Shown here: piece by piece, positions 29,423 through 37,033 of the stretch
How positions within the stretch are numbered: position 1 is the stretch's first letter
How the letters are laid out: each line of letters starts with the position of its first letter
DNA from: Rhodopseudomonas palustris
Lineage (GTDB): Bacteria; Pseudomonadota; Alphaproteobacteria; Rhizobiales; Xanthobacteraceae
Assembly (NCBI GenBank): GCA_016215605.1
Contig: JACRJB010000049.1
Coordinates: forward strand, 1 to 64,000
Reading direction: 5' to 3'
DNA length: 64,000 nucleotides
The notes under the pieces: generated by a model
Told to the model about the DNA's origin: nothing
Seen by the model: only the letters and a program-made list of their open reading frames with translations
Database searches by the model: none
Made by a program: the position numbers and the translations under genes

Positions 29423-29653
29423 ATGACCGACGAACAGGTGAAGGAAATCCTCGATCGTGTGCTGACCTGGCCGCGTGAGCGGCGTGAGGATGCGGCGCAA
29501 CTACTGCTCGCTCTGGAAGCGCGCGAGGGTGAGTTCTATCGGCCTGACGACGACGAGTGGGCTGCGATCGAGCAGGGGCTCGCGCAGGCCAGACGTGGCG
29601 AAGCCGCATCGGCCGCCGAGATCGCAGCGCTGCTTGCGCCGCGGGGCCCGTGA
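29423..29653 (+). CDS. Antitoxin of a type II module
   Basis: A 76-residue protein beginning MTDEQVKEILDRVLTWPRER; the C-terminal half (DDDEWAAIEQGLAQARRGEA) is acidic and helical, as in antitoxins that wrap a ParE toxin. Its stop overlaps the toxin start as gtga. The ATG at 29423 is preferred to a GTG at 29417. An inverted repeat ccac-N10-gtgg at 29403-29420, just before the start, could be the autoregulatory operator. Confidence 0.8.
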   Translation: MTDEQVKEILDRVLTWPRERREDAAQLLLALEAREGEFYRPDDDEWAAIEQGLAQARRGEAASAAEIAALLAPRGP

Positions 29654-29946
29654 CCGTTCGATTCACGTTACGCGCGCGGGACGACCTTCGCGCGATTCTC
29701 GGCTACCTCACTGCCGAGAGTCCCGCAGCAGCCGAGCGGGTCCGGCAGGCAATGGTGAATACGATCCGCTCGATCGCCGAGCGCCCCCATCTTGGAATTC
29801 GCAACGCCAAGGCACCGGAGTTGAGAAGCCGGCTGGTGGGGCGCTATCCCTACCGCATTCACGATCTGGTCGAAGCTGCCGATCTCTGGATCATTCATAT
29901 CCGTCACTCGGCGCGACGGCCGTTCGACGTCGAGGCGCCGGATTGA
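29650..29946 (+). CDS. ParE/RelE-superfamily toxin
   Basis: A 98-residue basic protein from a GTG at 29650 that overlaps the antitoxin stop. VRFTLRARDDLRAILGYLTA, IRSIAERPHLGIRNAKAPEL, VGRYPYRIHDLVE and WIIHIRHSARRPFD follow the ParE/RelE pattern, including the C-terminal I-x-H-x-R-H-x-x-R-x-P strand. Members inhibit DNA gyrase (ParE) or cleave mRNA (RelE); this one looks nearer ParE. It converges on the oxidase gene that ends at 29950. Confidence 0.85.
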   Translation: MTVRFTLRARDDLRAILGYLTAESPAAAERVRQAMVNTIRSIAERPHLGIRNAKAPELRSRLVGRYPYRIHDLVEAADLWIIHIRHSARRPFDVEAPD

Positions 29947-29949
29947 CGA

Positions 29950-31377
29950 CTACAGCACCTTGCCCGGATTCAGGATGCCGTGCGGGTCGAACGTCGCCTT
30001 GATGGCGCGCATCAGTTCGATCGCGGTCTTGTCCTTAACCTCGGGAAGCTCGTCCCGCTTCATCACGCCGATGCCGTGCTCGGCCGAGATCGAACCGCCG
30101 AGCCGCAGCACGATCGCGTAGACGAGGCTGTTGACCTCGTGCCAGCGCGCGAGGAATTCCGCCTTGTCGGCGCCGACCGGCTGGGAGACGTTGTAGTGGA
30201 TGTTGCCGTCGCCGAGATGGCCGAACGGCACCGGCCGCGCGCCGGGAATGAGCTTCACCACGGCGGCGCTGGCCTCGGCGATGAACTCCGGCACCGCGGC
30301 GACCGGCACCGAGATGTCGTGCTTGATCGAGCCGCCTTCGGGCTTCTGCGCCGGCGAAATCTCCTCGCGCAGTTTCCAGAACGCCTGCTGCTGCGTGATC
30401 GACGCGGCGATCGCGGCGTCGGTGACGATGCCGTCCTCGAAGCCGCGTTCGAGGATCGCTTCCAGCGCGCCGCGCGCGTCGTAGCGCATCGACGACAATT
30501 CCATCAGCACGTACCACGGGTGCCGGCTCTCCAGCGGATCGCGGTTGTGGGCGTGGCGGACCGAGAAATCCACCGCGATCTCGGCGATCAGTTCGAAGCT
30601 GGTGAGGTTGCCGGCGGCTTCGCCCTGCGCGATCCCGAGCAGCTTCAGCGCGTCCGCGGGCGATTGCAGCCCGACGACCGCGGTCTCGACCGCGCGCGGC
30701 TTCGGAAACAGCTTCAGCGTCGCCGCGGTGATGATGCCGAGCGTGCCTTCGGCGCCGATGAACAGATCGCGCAGATCGTAGCCGGTGTTGTCCTTCTTCA
30801 GCTTGGACAGCAGATTGAGGATGCGGCCGTCGGCCAGCACGACTTCGACGCCGAGCGCCATGTCGCGCGCCAGCCCGTAGGCCAGCGCCGCGGTGCCGCC
30901 GGCATTGGTGGAGAGGTTGCCGCCGATGGTGCAACTGCCCTGCGCGCCGAGCGACAGCGGAAACAGCCGGTCGACCTCGGCCGCCTTGGCCTGCGCGTTC
31001 TGCAGGATGACGCCGGCCTCGACCGTCATGGTGTTCGACGAAATGTCGACCTCGCGGATCGCATCCAGCCGCTTCAGCGAGATCACCACCTCGCCGTTGT
31101 GCGGCGTCTGGCCGCCGACCAGCCCGGTGTTGCCGCCCTGCGGCACCAGCGCGACGCGCGCCTCGTGCGCGAGCCTGCAGATCGCCGCGACCTCCGCGGT
31201 GGAGCCCGGGCGCAGCACCAGCGGCGAGTGGCCGCGATACAAGTTGCGCTCCTCGGTGACGTAGGCTTCGAGCTCGGCCGGATCGGTCAGCGCATGCTTG
31301 TCGCCGACGATCGCGACGAAGCGCGCGAACAGCTCGGGTGACAGCGCGGGGGGCGGCGGCGGATTGACGATGTTCAT
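29950..31377 (-). CDS. FAD-linked D-2-hydroxyacid dehydrogenase (GlcD/D2HGDH type)
   Basis: A 475-residue flavoprotein with an FAD_binding_4 domain (VLRPGSTAEVAAICRLAHEA, VPQGGNTGLVGGQTPH, GSCTIGGNLSTNAGGTAALA) and the C-terminal FAD-oxidase domain (PVPFGHLGDGNIHYNVSQPV, GSISAEHGIGVMKRDELPEV). The GHLGDGNIHYN and S-x-E-H-G-I-G motifs are typical of D-lactate, D-2-hydroxyglutarate and glycolate dehydrogenases. The ATG at 31377 (MNIVNPPP) avoids an upstream extension without protein character. It precedes no partner subunit, so a single-subunit D-2-hydroxyglutarate or D-lactate dehydrogenase is most likely. Confidence 0.88.
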   Translation of the reverse strand: MNIVNPPPPPALSPELFARFVAIVGDKHALTDPAELEAYVTEERNLYRGHSPLVLRPGSTAEVAAICRLAHEARVALVPQGGNTGLVGGQTPHNGEVVISLKRLDAIREVDISSNTMTVEAGVILQNAQAKAAEVDRLFPLSLGAQGSCTIGGNLSTNAGGTAALAYGLARDMALGVEVVLADGRILNLLSKLKKDNTGYDLRDLFIGAEGTLGIITAATLKLFPKPRAVETAVVGLQSPADALKLLGIAQGEAAGNLTSFELIAEIAVDFSVRHAHNRDPLESRHPWYVLMELSSMRYDARGALEAILERGFEDGIVTDAAIAASITQQQAFWKLREEISPAQKPEGGSIKHDISVPVAAVPEFIAEASAAVVKLIPGARPVPFGHLGDGNIHYNVSQPVGADKAEFLARWHEVNSLVYAIVLRLGGSISAEHGIGVMKRDELPEVKDKTAIELMRAIKATFDPHGILNPGKVL

Positions 31378-31464
31378 GGGCTGGTCCGTCGGGCCTGATT
31401 GTTTCCTCTCCTCCTGTTGGCGCAGGAGGTGCGAGGCCGACACTTCACCACAATCGCCGCGCGA

Positions 31465-32454
31465 TCAATCCCGCGGCGCGGCGGCGCGGCGCAGCCGGTC
31501 GTTGATCGCCTCGCCGAGCCCGTGCGGCGGGATCGGCATCACCGCGATCGCGCGCGCGCCGCTGGCGTCGAGATCGCGCAGGGCGCCGAACAGATTCGCC
31601 GCCGCCTCCGCGAGATCGCCGGCCGCCGACAGGTTGCGGATCGCCGCGGCGCGCTCGGCGCCCGGCAGCTCGACCGGGCCGAAGGCGAGCAGCGCCTCGC
31701 CGGGATCGACGTCTTCGGCGTCGAGCCGGACCTGCGCCCCCGGCGCGTAATGCGACGCCAGCATCCCGGGCGCGAGCGGGGCGGCGTTTCCGGCCAGCGC
31801 CGAGGCTGGCTCGGCCAGCGCAAATCCCAGCACCCGCTCGATCGCCTCGCGCAGCACGCCGCCGGGCCGCAGCAGCCGCGGCGCGTCGAGGCAGCCGACG
31901 ATGGTCGATTCGACGCCGACCTCGACCGGCCCGCCGTCGACGATCAGGTCGATCCGCCCGTCGAGATCGGCGCGGACATGCGCCGCGGTGGTGGGGGAGA
32001 CATGCCCGGAGCGGTTGGCCGACGGCGCCACCACCGCGCCGCCGAACGCCCGCAGGATCGCCTGCGCCACCGGATGCGCCGGAATCCGCACCGCGACGCT
32101 GTCGAGCCCGGCGGTGGCGAGATCGCACACCGTGCAGCCGCTCGCTTTCGGCAGCACCAGCGTCAGCGGCCCGGGCCAGAACGCCTCGGCGAGCTTCAGC
32201 GCAATAGCGTCGAATCGGGCGATGCTTCGCGCGGCGTCCAGGGTCGCGACATGGGCGATCAGCGGATTGAACGACGGCCGGCCCTTGGCGGCGTAGAGCC
32301 GGGCCACCGCGGCCGGATTGGCGGCGTCGGCGCCGAGCCCGTAGACGGTTTCGGTCGGAAACCCGATCAATCCGCCGCCGCGCAGGCAGTCCGCGGCCGC
32401 CGCGGCGGCGGCGTCCCCGGCGGGCAGGGTCGTGGTGGTCAAATCGAGGGTCAT
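31465..32454 (-). CDS. L-threonylcarbamoyladenylate synthase (Sua5 type)
   Basis: Makes threonylcarbamoyl-AMP for the t6A modification of ANN-decoding tRNAs. The 329-residue protein has the YrdC domain (GGLIGFPTETVYGLGADAAN, KGRPSFNPLIAHV, WPGPLTLVLPK, VAVRIPAHPVAQAIL, VVAPSANRSGHVSPTTAAHV) and a C-terminal Sua5 domain with the linker APGMLASHYAPGAQVRLD, so it is the long Sua5 form rather than TsaC. The start at 32454 gives MTLDLTTTTL; the longer frame runs into tRNA-Pro. It is divergent from the tRNA gene over 68 bases. Confidence 0.94.
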   Translation of the reverse strand: MTLDLTTTTLPAGDAAAAAAADCLRGGGLIGFPTETVYGLGADAANPAAVARLYAAKGRPSFNPLIAHVATLDAARSIARFDAIALKLAEAFWPGPLTLVLPKASGCTVCDLATAGLDSVAVRIPAHPVAQAILRAFGGAVVAPSANRSGHVSPTTAAHVRADLDGRIDLIVDGGPVEVGVESTIVGCLDAPRLLRPGGVLREAIERVLGFALAEPASALAGNAAPLAPGMLASHYAPGAQVRLDAEDVDPGEALLAFGPVELPGAERAAAIRNLSAAGDLAEAAANLFGALRDLDASGARAIAVMPIPPHGLGEAINDRLRRAAAPRD

Positions 32455-32522
32455 TCTTGGTTCATATCGCAATTCGCCCGCTTGCGAAGGGCGAAGGTCG
32501 ACGCTATAAGCCGGCCTCTTGT

Positions 32523-32599
32523 CGGAGTGTGGCTCAGCCCGGTAGAGCACTGCGTTCGGGACGCAGGGGTCGCAGGTTCGAATCCTGCCACTCCGACCA
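32523..32599 (+). tRNA. tRNA-Pro (anticodon CGG)
   Basis: A 77-base cloverleaf: acceptor stem cggagtg/cactccg, D-arm gctc-agcccggtag-agc, anticodon stem ctgcg/cgcag around the loop ttcggga (anticodon cgg), and the T-arm gcagg-ttcgaat-cctgc. The terminal cca at 32597-32599 is encoded. An IS element begins 10 bases downstream. Confidence 0.96.
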
Positions 32600-32609
32600 A
32601 GATTTTCAA

Positions 32610-33907
32610 TGTCCGGCCTTGAGACATAGGTGACGGATCGTACCTAAGACATGGGTGACAATCTCGTGCCGAACGGATTGTCGATGGTCTGTAATGTCCT
32701 TTGCTCCAGGTCGATATACCCCAGATCATAGTGCATGAAGCTGACGAGCCAAATGCCGTCGTCGACTTCCTTGATTCCGAGCTTTTGACCTGCGAGCACG
32801 GTCGAGACGTTGATCTTCTTGCGGTGCATGCAGATGCGGCCGCATGCGGTGACGAGGATGTCGCGGTCGTGGAACGGGTAGCTCAGCTCAGGCAGGCCGC
32901 GATAGGGCCGTGGTGAGGCGATGTAGCGCTCGGCGGGACACTGCATGGCGAGCGCCTGATGCGGTCGCTCGGCGTTGAACTCGGCCCTGAAGGCGTCGAA
33001 CCTTTGCTGCTGGCTCAGGCTGTTGGCCTGTGGCGGGCGGGTCGCTTCCTTTTTGAGGGTCAGGTGCATGCGCTCGTGGCGGCCATTCTGCTGCGGATGG
33101 CCTGGCTTGATGCGTTCAATCGCGATGCCGAGCCTGAGCCACCACACCGACAGGCGGGAGAGATTGTAGAGGCCGTTCGGACTGGCGAAGGGCAGCCCGT
33201 TGTCGCTGCGGATGGCGGCCGGCAGGCCGCGCTCGCGGAACAGCTGCTGGAAGGCTTCGATCACCGGGACTTCCCGGGTCGATTCCAGGGCTTCGCACAT
33301 CAGCAGATAGCGCGAGGCCTGGTCGGTGACCGTCAGGGGGTAACAGTAGCGGCCATCGCCGAGCTTGAACTCGCCCTTGAAGTCGGCGCACCACAGCTCG
33401 TTGGGGGCGGTGACGGCCGACAGCGTCGTGCCCTCCGCACGGTTCTTGCGCTCGCGGGCGCGCTTGACTAGGCCGTGGCGATCGAGCACGGCGTGGACGG
33501 TGCTTTGGGCCGGCAGACGAACGTCGCCGGCGAGCTTGCGAACCAAAAGCTCCCTGATCTTGCGCGCGCCCCAATGCGGCTTGTCGCGCTTGAGATCGAC
33601 GATCAGCCGTTCGATCTGGGCCGGCAACTGGTTGGCGTAGCGCACCGGCCGGCGCGACCGGTCGGTCAGCGCATCGAGCCCCTGGTCCTTGTAGCGATTG
33701 AAGATCTTGTAGCCGGTTTTGCGCGAGATGCCGAACTCCCGGCACACATCGCTCATCCCCTCGCCCTCCAACAGACGGGCCACGAACCGCAGACGTTCCT
33801 CCATCACCGAACACCTTCTCCACGGCATCAACACCTCCCGCCAAATGGCAAAAAGTGTTACCCATGTGTCCGGTACGGAATGTCACCTATCTCTCAGGCC
33901 GCTCACA
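32610..33907. mobile_element. IS481-type insertion sequence
   Basis: About 1.3 kb containing one transposase gene and bounded by imperfect inverted repeats of about 50 bases. The left end (tgtccggccttgagacatag at 32610) and the complement of the right end (tgtgagcggcctgagagata) both continue with ggtgac and, about 20 bases further, acatgggt-gac / acatgggtaac, so each end carries two copies of an acat(a)gggtgac-like motif. Exact ends and target duplication could not be settled; short caatg text occurs at both edges. Confidence 0.8.
32644..33828 (-). CDS. IS481-family transposase
   Basis: A 394-residue DDE transposase. The N-terminus has a helix-turn-helix (VCREFGISRKTGYKIFNRYK) and the second one expected of IS481 proteins; the rve catalytic domain has its acidic triad in WCADFKGEF, IRSDNGLPF and QNGRHERMH. 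The C-terminal PYPFHDRDILVTACGRI and DIQ-like beta domain are present. The frame is intact from the ATG at 33828, which follows gggaggtgttg, so the element may still be mobile. Confidence 0.93.
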   Translation of the reverse strand: MPWRRCSVMEERLRFVARLLEGEGMSDVCREFGISRKTGYKIFNRYKDQGLDALTDRSRRPVRYANQLPAQIERLIVDLKRDKPHWGARKIRELLVRKLAGDVRLPAQSTVHAVLDRHGLVKRARERKNRAEGTTLSAVTAPNELWCADFKGEFKLGDGRYCYPLTVTDQASRYLLMCEALESTREVPVIEAFQQLFRERGLPAAIRSDNGLPFASPNGLYNLSRLSVWWLRLGIAIERIKPGHPQQNGRHERMHLTLKKEATRPPQANSLSQQQRFDAFRAEFNAERPHQALAMQCPAERYIASPRPYRGLPELSYPFHDRDILVTACGRICMHRKKINVSTVLAGQKLGIKEVDDGIWLVSFMHYDLGYIDLEQRTLQTIDNPFGTRLSPMS

Positions 33908-34024
33908 ATGACTTATCGTCATGTCCGGTCCCGACCGCGGGATGCGGACGTCCGGTCCCGCGGCGAGCGGACCCTCCTGGCTTCCCAATCTTTATCGCCG
34001 ACCACGATGCGCTTCAGCGGCGCG

Positions 34025-35644
34025 TCATTCGGGGAATTTCGCGGCCAGCAAATGCGTCACGCGGGGTTCTGAGGCCGCGTGGAAGCGGCGGATCGCATTC
34101 TGCTCGATCCGATCCGCGTTGGTGACGCGTTCGTGTTGCCGGAGATGCTCGAGCCATGACGCGACCTTGAACACCTCGATGAAGCGGCCCGGCTCGGCGG
34201 TGTCTTCGAACACGTCCCACGCATAGGCGCCGTCGCGCCGGCGTTGCCGGCTCAAAGCCTGGATCGCCTGCAGGAACGCATCGCGTTGGTCCGTCGGGAT
34301 CCTGTACTCGACGGTGATCAGCACAGGGCCCTGATCGGCGTCGGCTTCGATCGTCAGCACCGGCGTCGGCCAATGCATCGACGGTGACAGGTCGCGTTCG
34401 TTGCTGCCGCGCAGTTTCCACCGCCATGTCGCGGCGATGCCGAGCACAGCGCCGGCCGCCGCGGCGAAATGCGCGATCGGCAGGCCGAACGACGACGCGA
34501 TCTGCCCCCACAGCGCGCTGCCGGCGGTCATCGCGCCGAAGAACACCGTGACGAACATCGCCAGGCCGCGACCGCGCACCCAATCGGGCAGCGAGACCTG
34601 AACGGAGACGTTGAGGTTGGCCAGCACTGCGATCCACGACATGCCGGCGATCACGCAGGCCAGCACCGCGAGTTCGACGCCGGTGACGCTACCGAGCATG
34701 ACGAGGGTGACCGCCGTCCCCAGCGTGCCGGCCGCGACCACACGGTCGGGCCCGAGCGCCGCCTTGACCCAGGGCAGCGCGAAGGCGCCGCCGACGGCGC
34801 CGACTCCGATCGCACCGAGCAGGATGCCGTACAGCTCGGGTCCGCCGGCGATGCGCGACCGCGCGACCAGCGGCAGCAGCGCCCAATAGGCGCTGGCGAA
34901 GAAGAAGAACGCCACCGCGCGCACCAGCGTGGCGCGCAGATCGTGATTGTAGCGCGCGTGGCGGAAGCCGATCACGATCGCACTGAACAGCCGTTCGGGT
35001 GGCAGCGTCGCGTTGCGTGACGCCACCGGCCGCCACCACAGCAGCGCGCCGATTACCGCCAGATTGCTGAGCGCATTGATCCAGAACGGCGCGGCGATTC
35101 CGATGGTGCCGATCACGACGCCGCCGAGCGCCGGCCCGACCGCGCGGCTGACATTGACGCCGACCCCATTGCTGGTCACCGCCGAGCCGAGGTCCTGCTT
35201 CGGCACCAGCAGGGGGACGATCGATTGCCACGCCGGCGCGGCGAAGGCGGCGCCGGCGCCGAGCAGGAAGGTGAACAGCAGCAGCAGCACCGGGTCCATC
35301 CGGCCCAGCCCGACCAGCACCGCGCTCGCGATCGCGAACACGGTGAGCACGATCTCGATCAGGATGAGGAAGCGGCGCTTGTCGACGATGTCGGCCAGCG
35401 CGCCCGCCGGGATCGCGAACAGAAACATCGGCAGACTGGACGCGACCTGGACCAGCGACACGGTGAGCGGATCGGCCTCCAGGCTGGTCATCAGCCAGCC
35501 GGACGCGGCGTTGTACATCCAGGTGCCGACATTGGCGACCACGGTCGCGGTCCACACCACCGCGAAGGCGGTGTGGCGGAAGGCGGCCCAGGCCGATGGT
35601 CGCGGCGCGTCCGTCGCCGGATGCTGGCCTTCAACATTGCTCAT
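34025..35644 (-). CDS. MFS transporter (MFS_3 type) with C-terminal monooxygenase-like domain
   Basis: A 539-residue protein with 10-12 membrane helices (residues about 20-425): GTWMYNAASGWLMTSLEADP, ADIVDKRRFLILIEIVLTVF and the VSRAVGPALGGVV motif are typical of the EntS-like MFS_3 group. Residues about 435-539 are soluble and resemble an antibiotic-biosynthesis-monooxygenase/Dabb fold (VLITVEYRIPTDQRDAFLQA, RFIEVFKVASWLEHLRQHER), a fusion known for this family. The start at 35644 is an ATG in front of SNVEGQH. It is probably an exporter of unknown substrate, divergent from the hydrolase gene at 36066. Confidence 0.88.
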   Translation of the reverse strand: MSNVEGQHPATDAPRPSAWAAFRHTAFAVVWTATVVANVGTWMYNAASGWLMTSLEADPLTVSLVQVASSLPMFLFAIPAGALADIVDKRRFLILIEIVLTVFAIASAVLVGLGRMDPVLLLLFTFLLGAGAAFAAPAWQSIVPLLVPKQDLGSAVTSNGVGVNVSRAVGPALGGVVIGTIGIAAPFWINALSNLAVIGALLWWRPVASRNATLPPERLFSAIVIGFRHARYNHDLRATLVRAVAFFFFASAYWALLPLVARSRIAGGPELYGILLGAIGVGAVGGAFALPWVKAALGPDRVVAAGTLGTAVTLVMLGSVTGVELAVLACVIAGMSWIAVLANLNVSVQVSLPDWVRGRGLAMFVTVFFGAMTAGSALWGQIASSFGLPIAHFAAAAGAVLGIAATWRWKLRGSNERDLSPSMHWPTPVLTIEADADQGPVLITVEYRIPTDQRDAFLQAIQALSRQRRRDGAYAWDVFEDTAEPGRFIEVFKVASWLEHLRQHERVTNADRIEQNAIRRFHAASEPRVTHLLAAKFPE

Positions 35645-36065
35645 GATGATCTCGCATGGGTCGGAGATGGCCTGCCGGCACCGGGCCGGAGACGGATGGC
35701 GCGGATCGTCCCGTGTCGCGTGTCGATCATCGACAGGTCCTTCGAACGCGCGGGCGTCCTGCGGCGAGCGGATCGCTCGCCGTCCGCTGCGCCCCAAGCG
35801 GGGGCAGACTATCCGCGGATGCGTCGGCGCGATTGCAGGGTCTTGCTGCGGTTTGGACGTTTCGGTGCCGGCGGCTGCTCATCCAGGTCCGAAACGAGGT
35901 GCAAATGCCGCCGCGCGCGGCTGCGCTGAATTGTCGTCGGCGCCGAAGGCTCGGCATCGCGCGTTCGTGCAAGCCGCGATGGGTTCGTCCAAGCGATCGG
36001 AGGGGCCGATCGGCATGATCGGGCCAACCCAACCGGTCCCCTGGTCGAACTCGGAGAGTCGTCAA
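35645..36065. other. Divergent intergenic region, no gene seen
   Basis: About 420 bases between the MFS gene and the isochorismatase-like gene. Reading frames continue through it but the translations are Arg/Ser-rich and lack start signals. It should contain promoters for both neighbours; no clear operator was recognised. The plus-strand gene downstream has ggagag near 36053 as its ribosome-binding site. Confidence 0.45.
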
Positions 36066-36716
36066 ATGTCGAAGCTGGATATGCTCACCCCGGACAACAG
36101 CGCGATCGCGCTGATCGATTATCAGCCGGCGATGTATCAGGGCGTGCAGTCGCACGACCGGCTGGTCGTGTTCAACAACATCCAGATTCTCGCCAAGGCG
36201 GCGAAGCTGTTCAAGATCCCGACCGTGCTGACCACGGTGGCGAAGGATTCGTTCTCGGGTCCGTTCATGCCCGAGGTCACCGAGCTGTTTCCGAACCACG
36301 ACATCATCGATCGCACCTCGATGAACTCGTGGCTCGATCCGAACTTCCGCAAGGCGGTGGCCGCGACCGGCCGCAAGAAGTTCGTCATCGCGGGCCTGTG
36401 GACCGAGGCCTGCGTGATGTTCCCGACCCTCGACATGCTGAAGGAAGGCTTTGAGATCTACATCCCGGCGGATGCCTGCGGCGATCTCTCGGTGGAAGCG
36501 CACAACCGCTCGATGGAGCGTGCGATCCAGGCCGGCGCGGTGCCGATCACCTCGTGCCAGTACGCGTTCGAGCTGCAGCAGGACTGGGCGCGGTCCGAGA
36601 CCTACGAAGGCATGATGGACATCCTGCGCGCGCACTCGCCCTACGGAATCCAGATCCGCTTCTCGAAGTGGGCGCTGGGCGAGCACGCCTCCGAGGGCGG
36701 CACCAAGGCCGCGTGA
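36066..36716 (+). CDS. Isochorismatase-family hydrolase (YcaC type)
   Basis: A 216-residue cysteine hydrolase. The catalytic triad is visible: aspartate in SAIALIDYQPAMYQGV, lysine in VLTTVAKDSFSGP, and cysteine in IAGLWTEACVMFPTLDM. The pattern matches the YcaC branch of the isochorismatase superfamily, whose substrates (amides, ureido compounds) are mostly unknown. The ATG at 36066 is chosen because the long frame upstream is not protein-like. It is the first gene of a plus-strand run continuing with XapX, amidohydrolase, DoxX, VOC-like and porin genes. Confidence 0.9.
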   Translation: MSKLDMLTPDNSAIALIDYQPAMYQGVQSHDRLVVFNNIQILAKAAKLFKIPTVLTTVAKDSFSGPFMPEVTELFPNHDIIDRTSMNSWLDPNFRKAVAATGRKKFVIAGLWTEACVMFPTLDMLKEGFEIYIPADACGDLSVEAHNRSMERAIQAGAVPITSCQYAFELQQDWARSETYEGMMDILRAHSPYGIQIRFSKWALGEHASEGGTKAA

Positions 36717-36742
36717 GTCTCGACGTCTCGCCGGAGAGCGCG

Positions 36743-37033
36743 ATGAAAGTCTATCTGCTGTCGCTCGGCGCCGGCCTTCTGGTCGGCGTCATCTACAGCC
36801 TGCTCAACGTCCGCTCGCCGGCGCCGCCTCTGGTGGCGCTGGTCGGGCTGCTCGGCATTCTCGCCGGCGAGCAGATCGTCCCTGTCGCCCGGCAGATGAT
36901 CGCGGGCCACGGCCTGGCAGCCGCATGGCGGCAGGCGAAATGCGCGCCGCACATGTTCGGGATGTTGCCGGGCCGAAGCGAACCGACACCCCAACAGGCC
37001 GCGCGCGTCGATTCACCGGAGAAGCACTCATGA
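36743..37033 (+). CDS. XapX (DUF1427) domain membrane protein
   Basis: A 96-residue protein. Residues 1-50 (MKVYLLSLGAGLLVGVIYSL, NVRSPAPPLVALVGLLGILA, GEQ) are the XapX domain: two hydrophobic helices separated by the conserved V-R-S-P-A-P-P motif. The remaining 45 residues are polar. XapX proteins are of unknown function and are often next to hydrolases or amidohydrolases, as here. Its ATG at 36743 follows ccggagag, and its stop overlaps the next start (atga). Confidence 0.88.
   Translation: MKVYLLSLGAGLLVGVIYSLLNVRSPAPPLVALVGLLGILAGEQIVPVARQMIAGHGLAAAWRQAKCAPHMFGMLPGRSEPTPQQAARVDSPEKHS

Noticed and set aside
35013..36065. N-terminal extension of the isochorismatase-like gene
   Set aside because: The extension overlaps the MFS gene on the other strand and is not protein-like; the ATG at 36066 has its own ribosome-binding site and fits family length.
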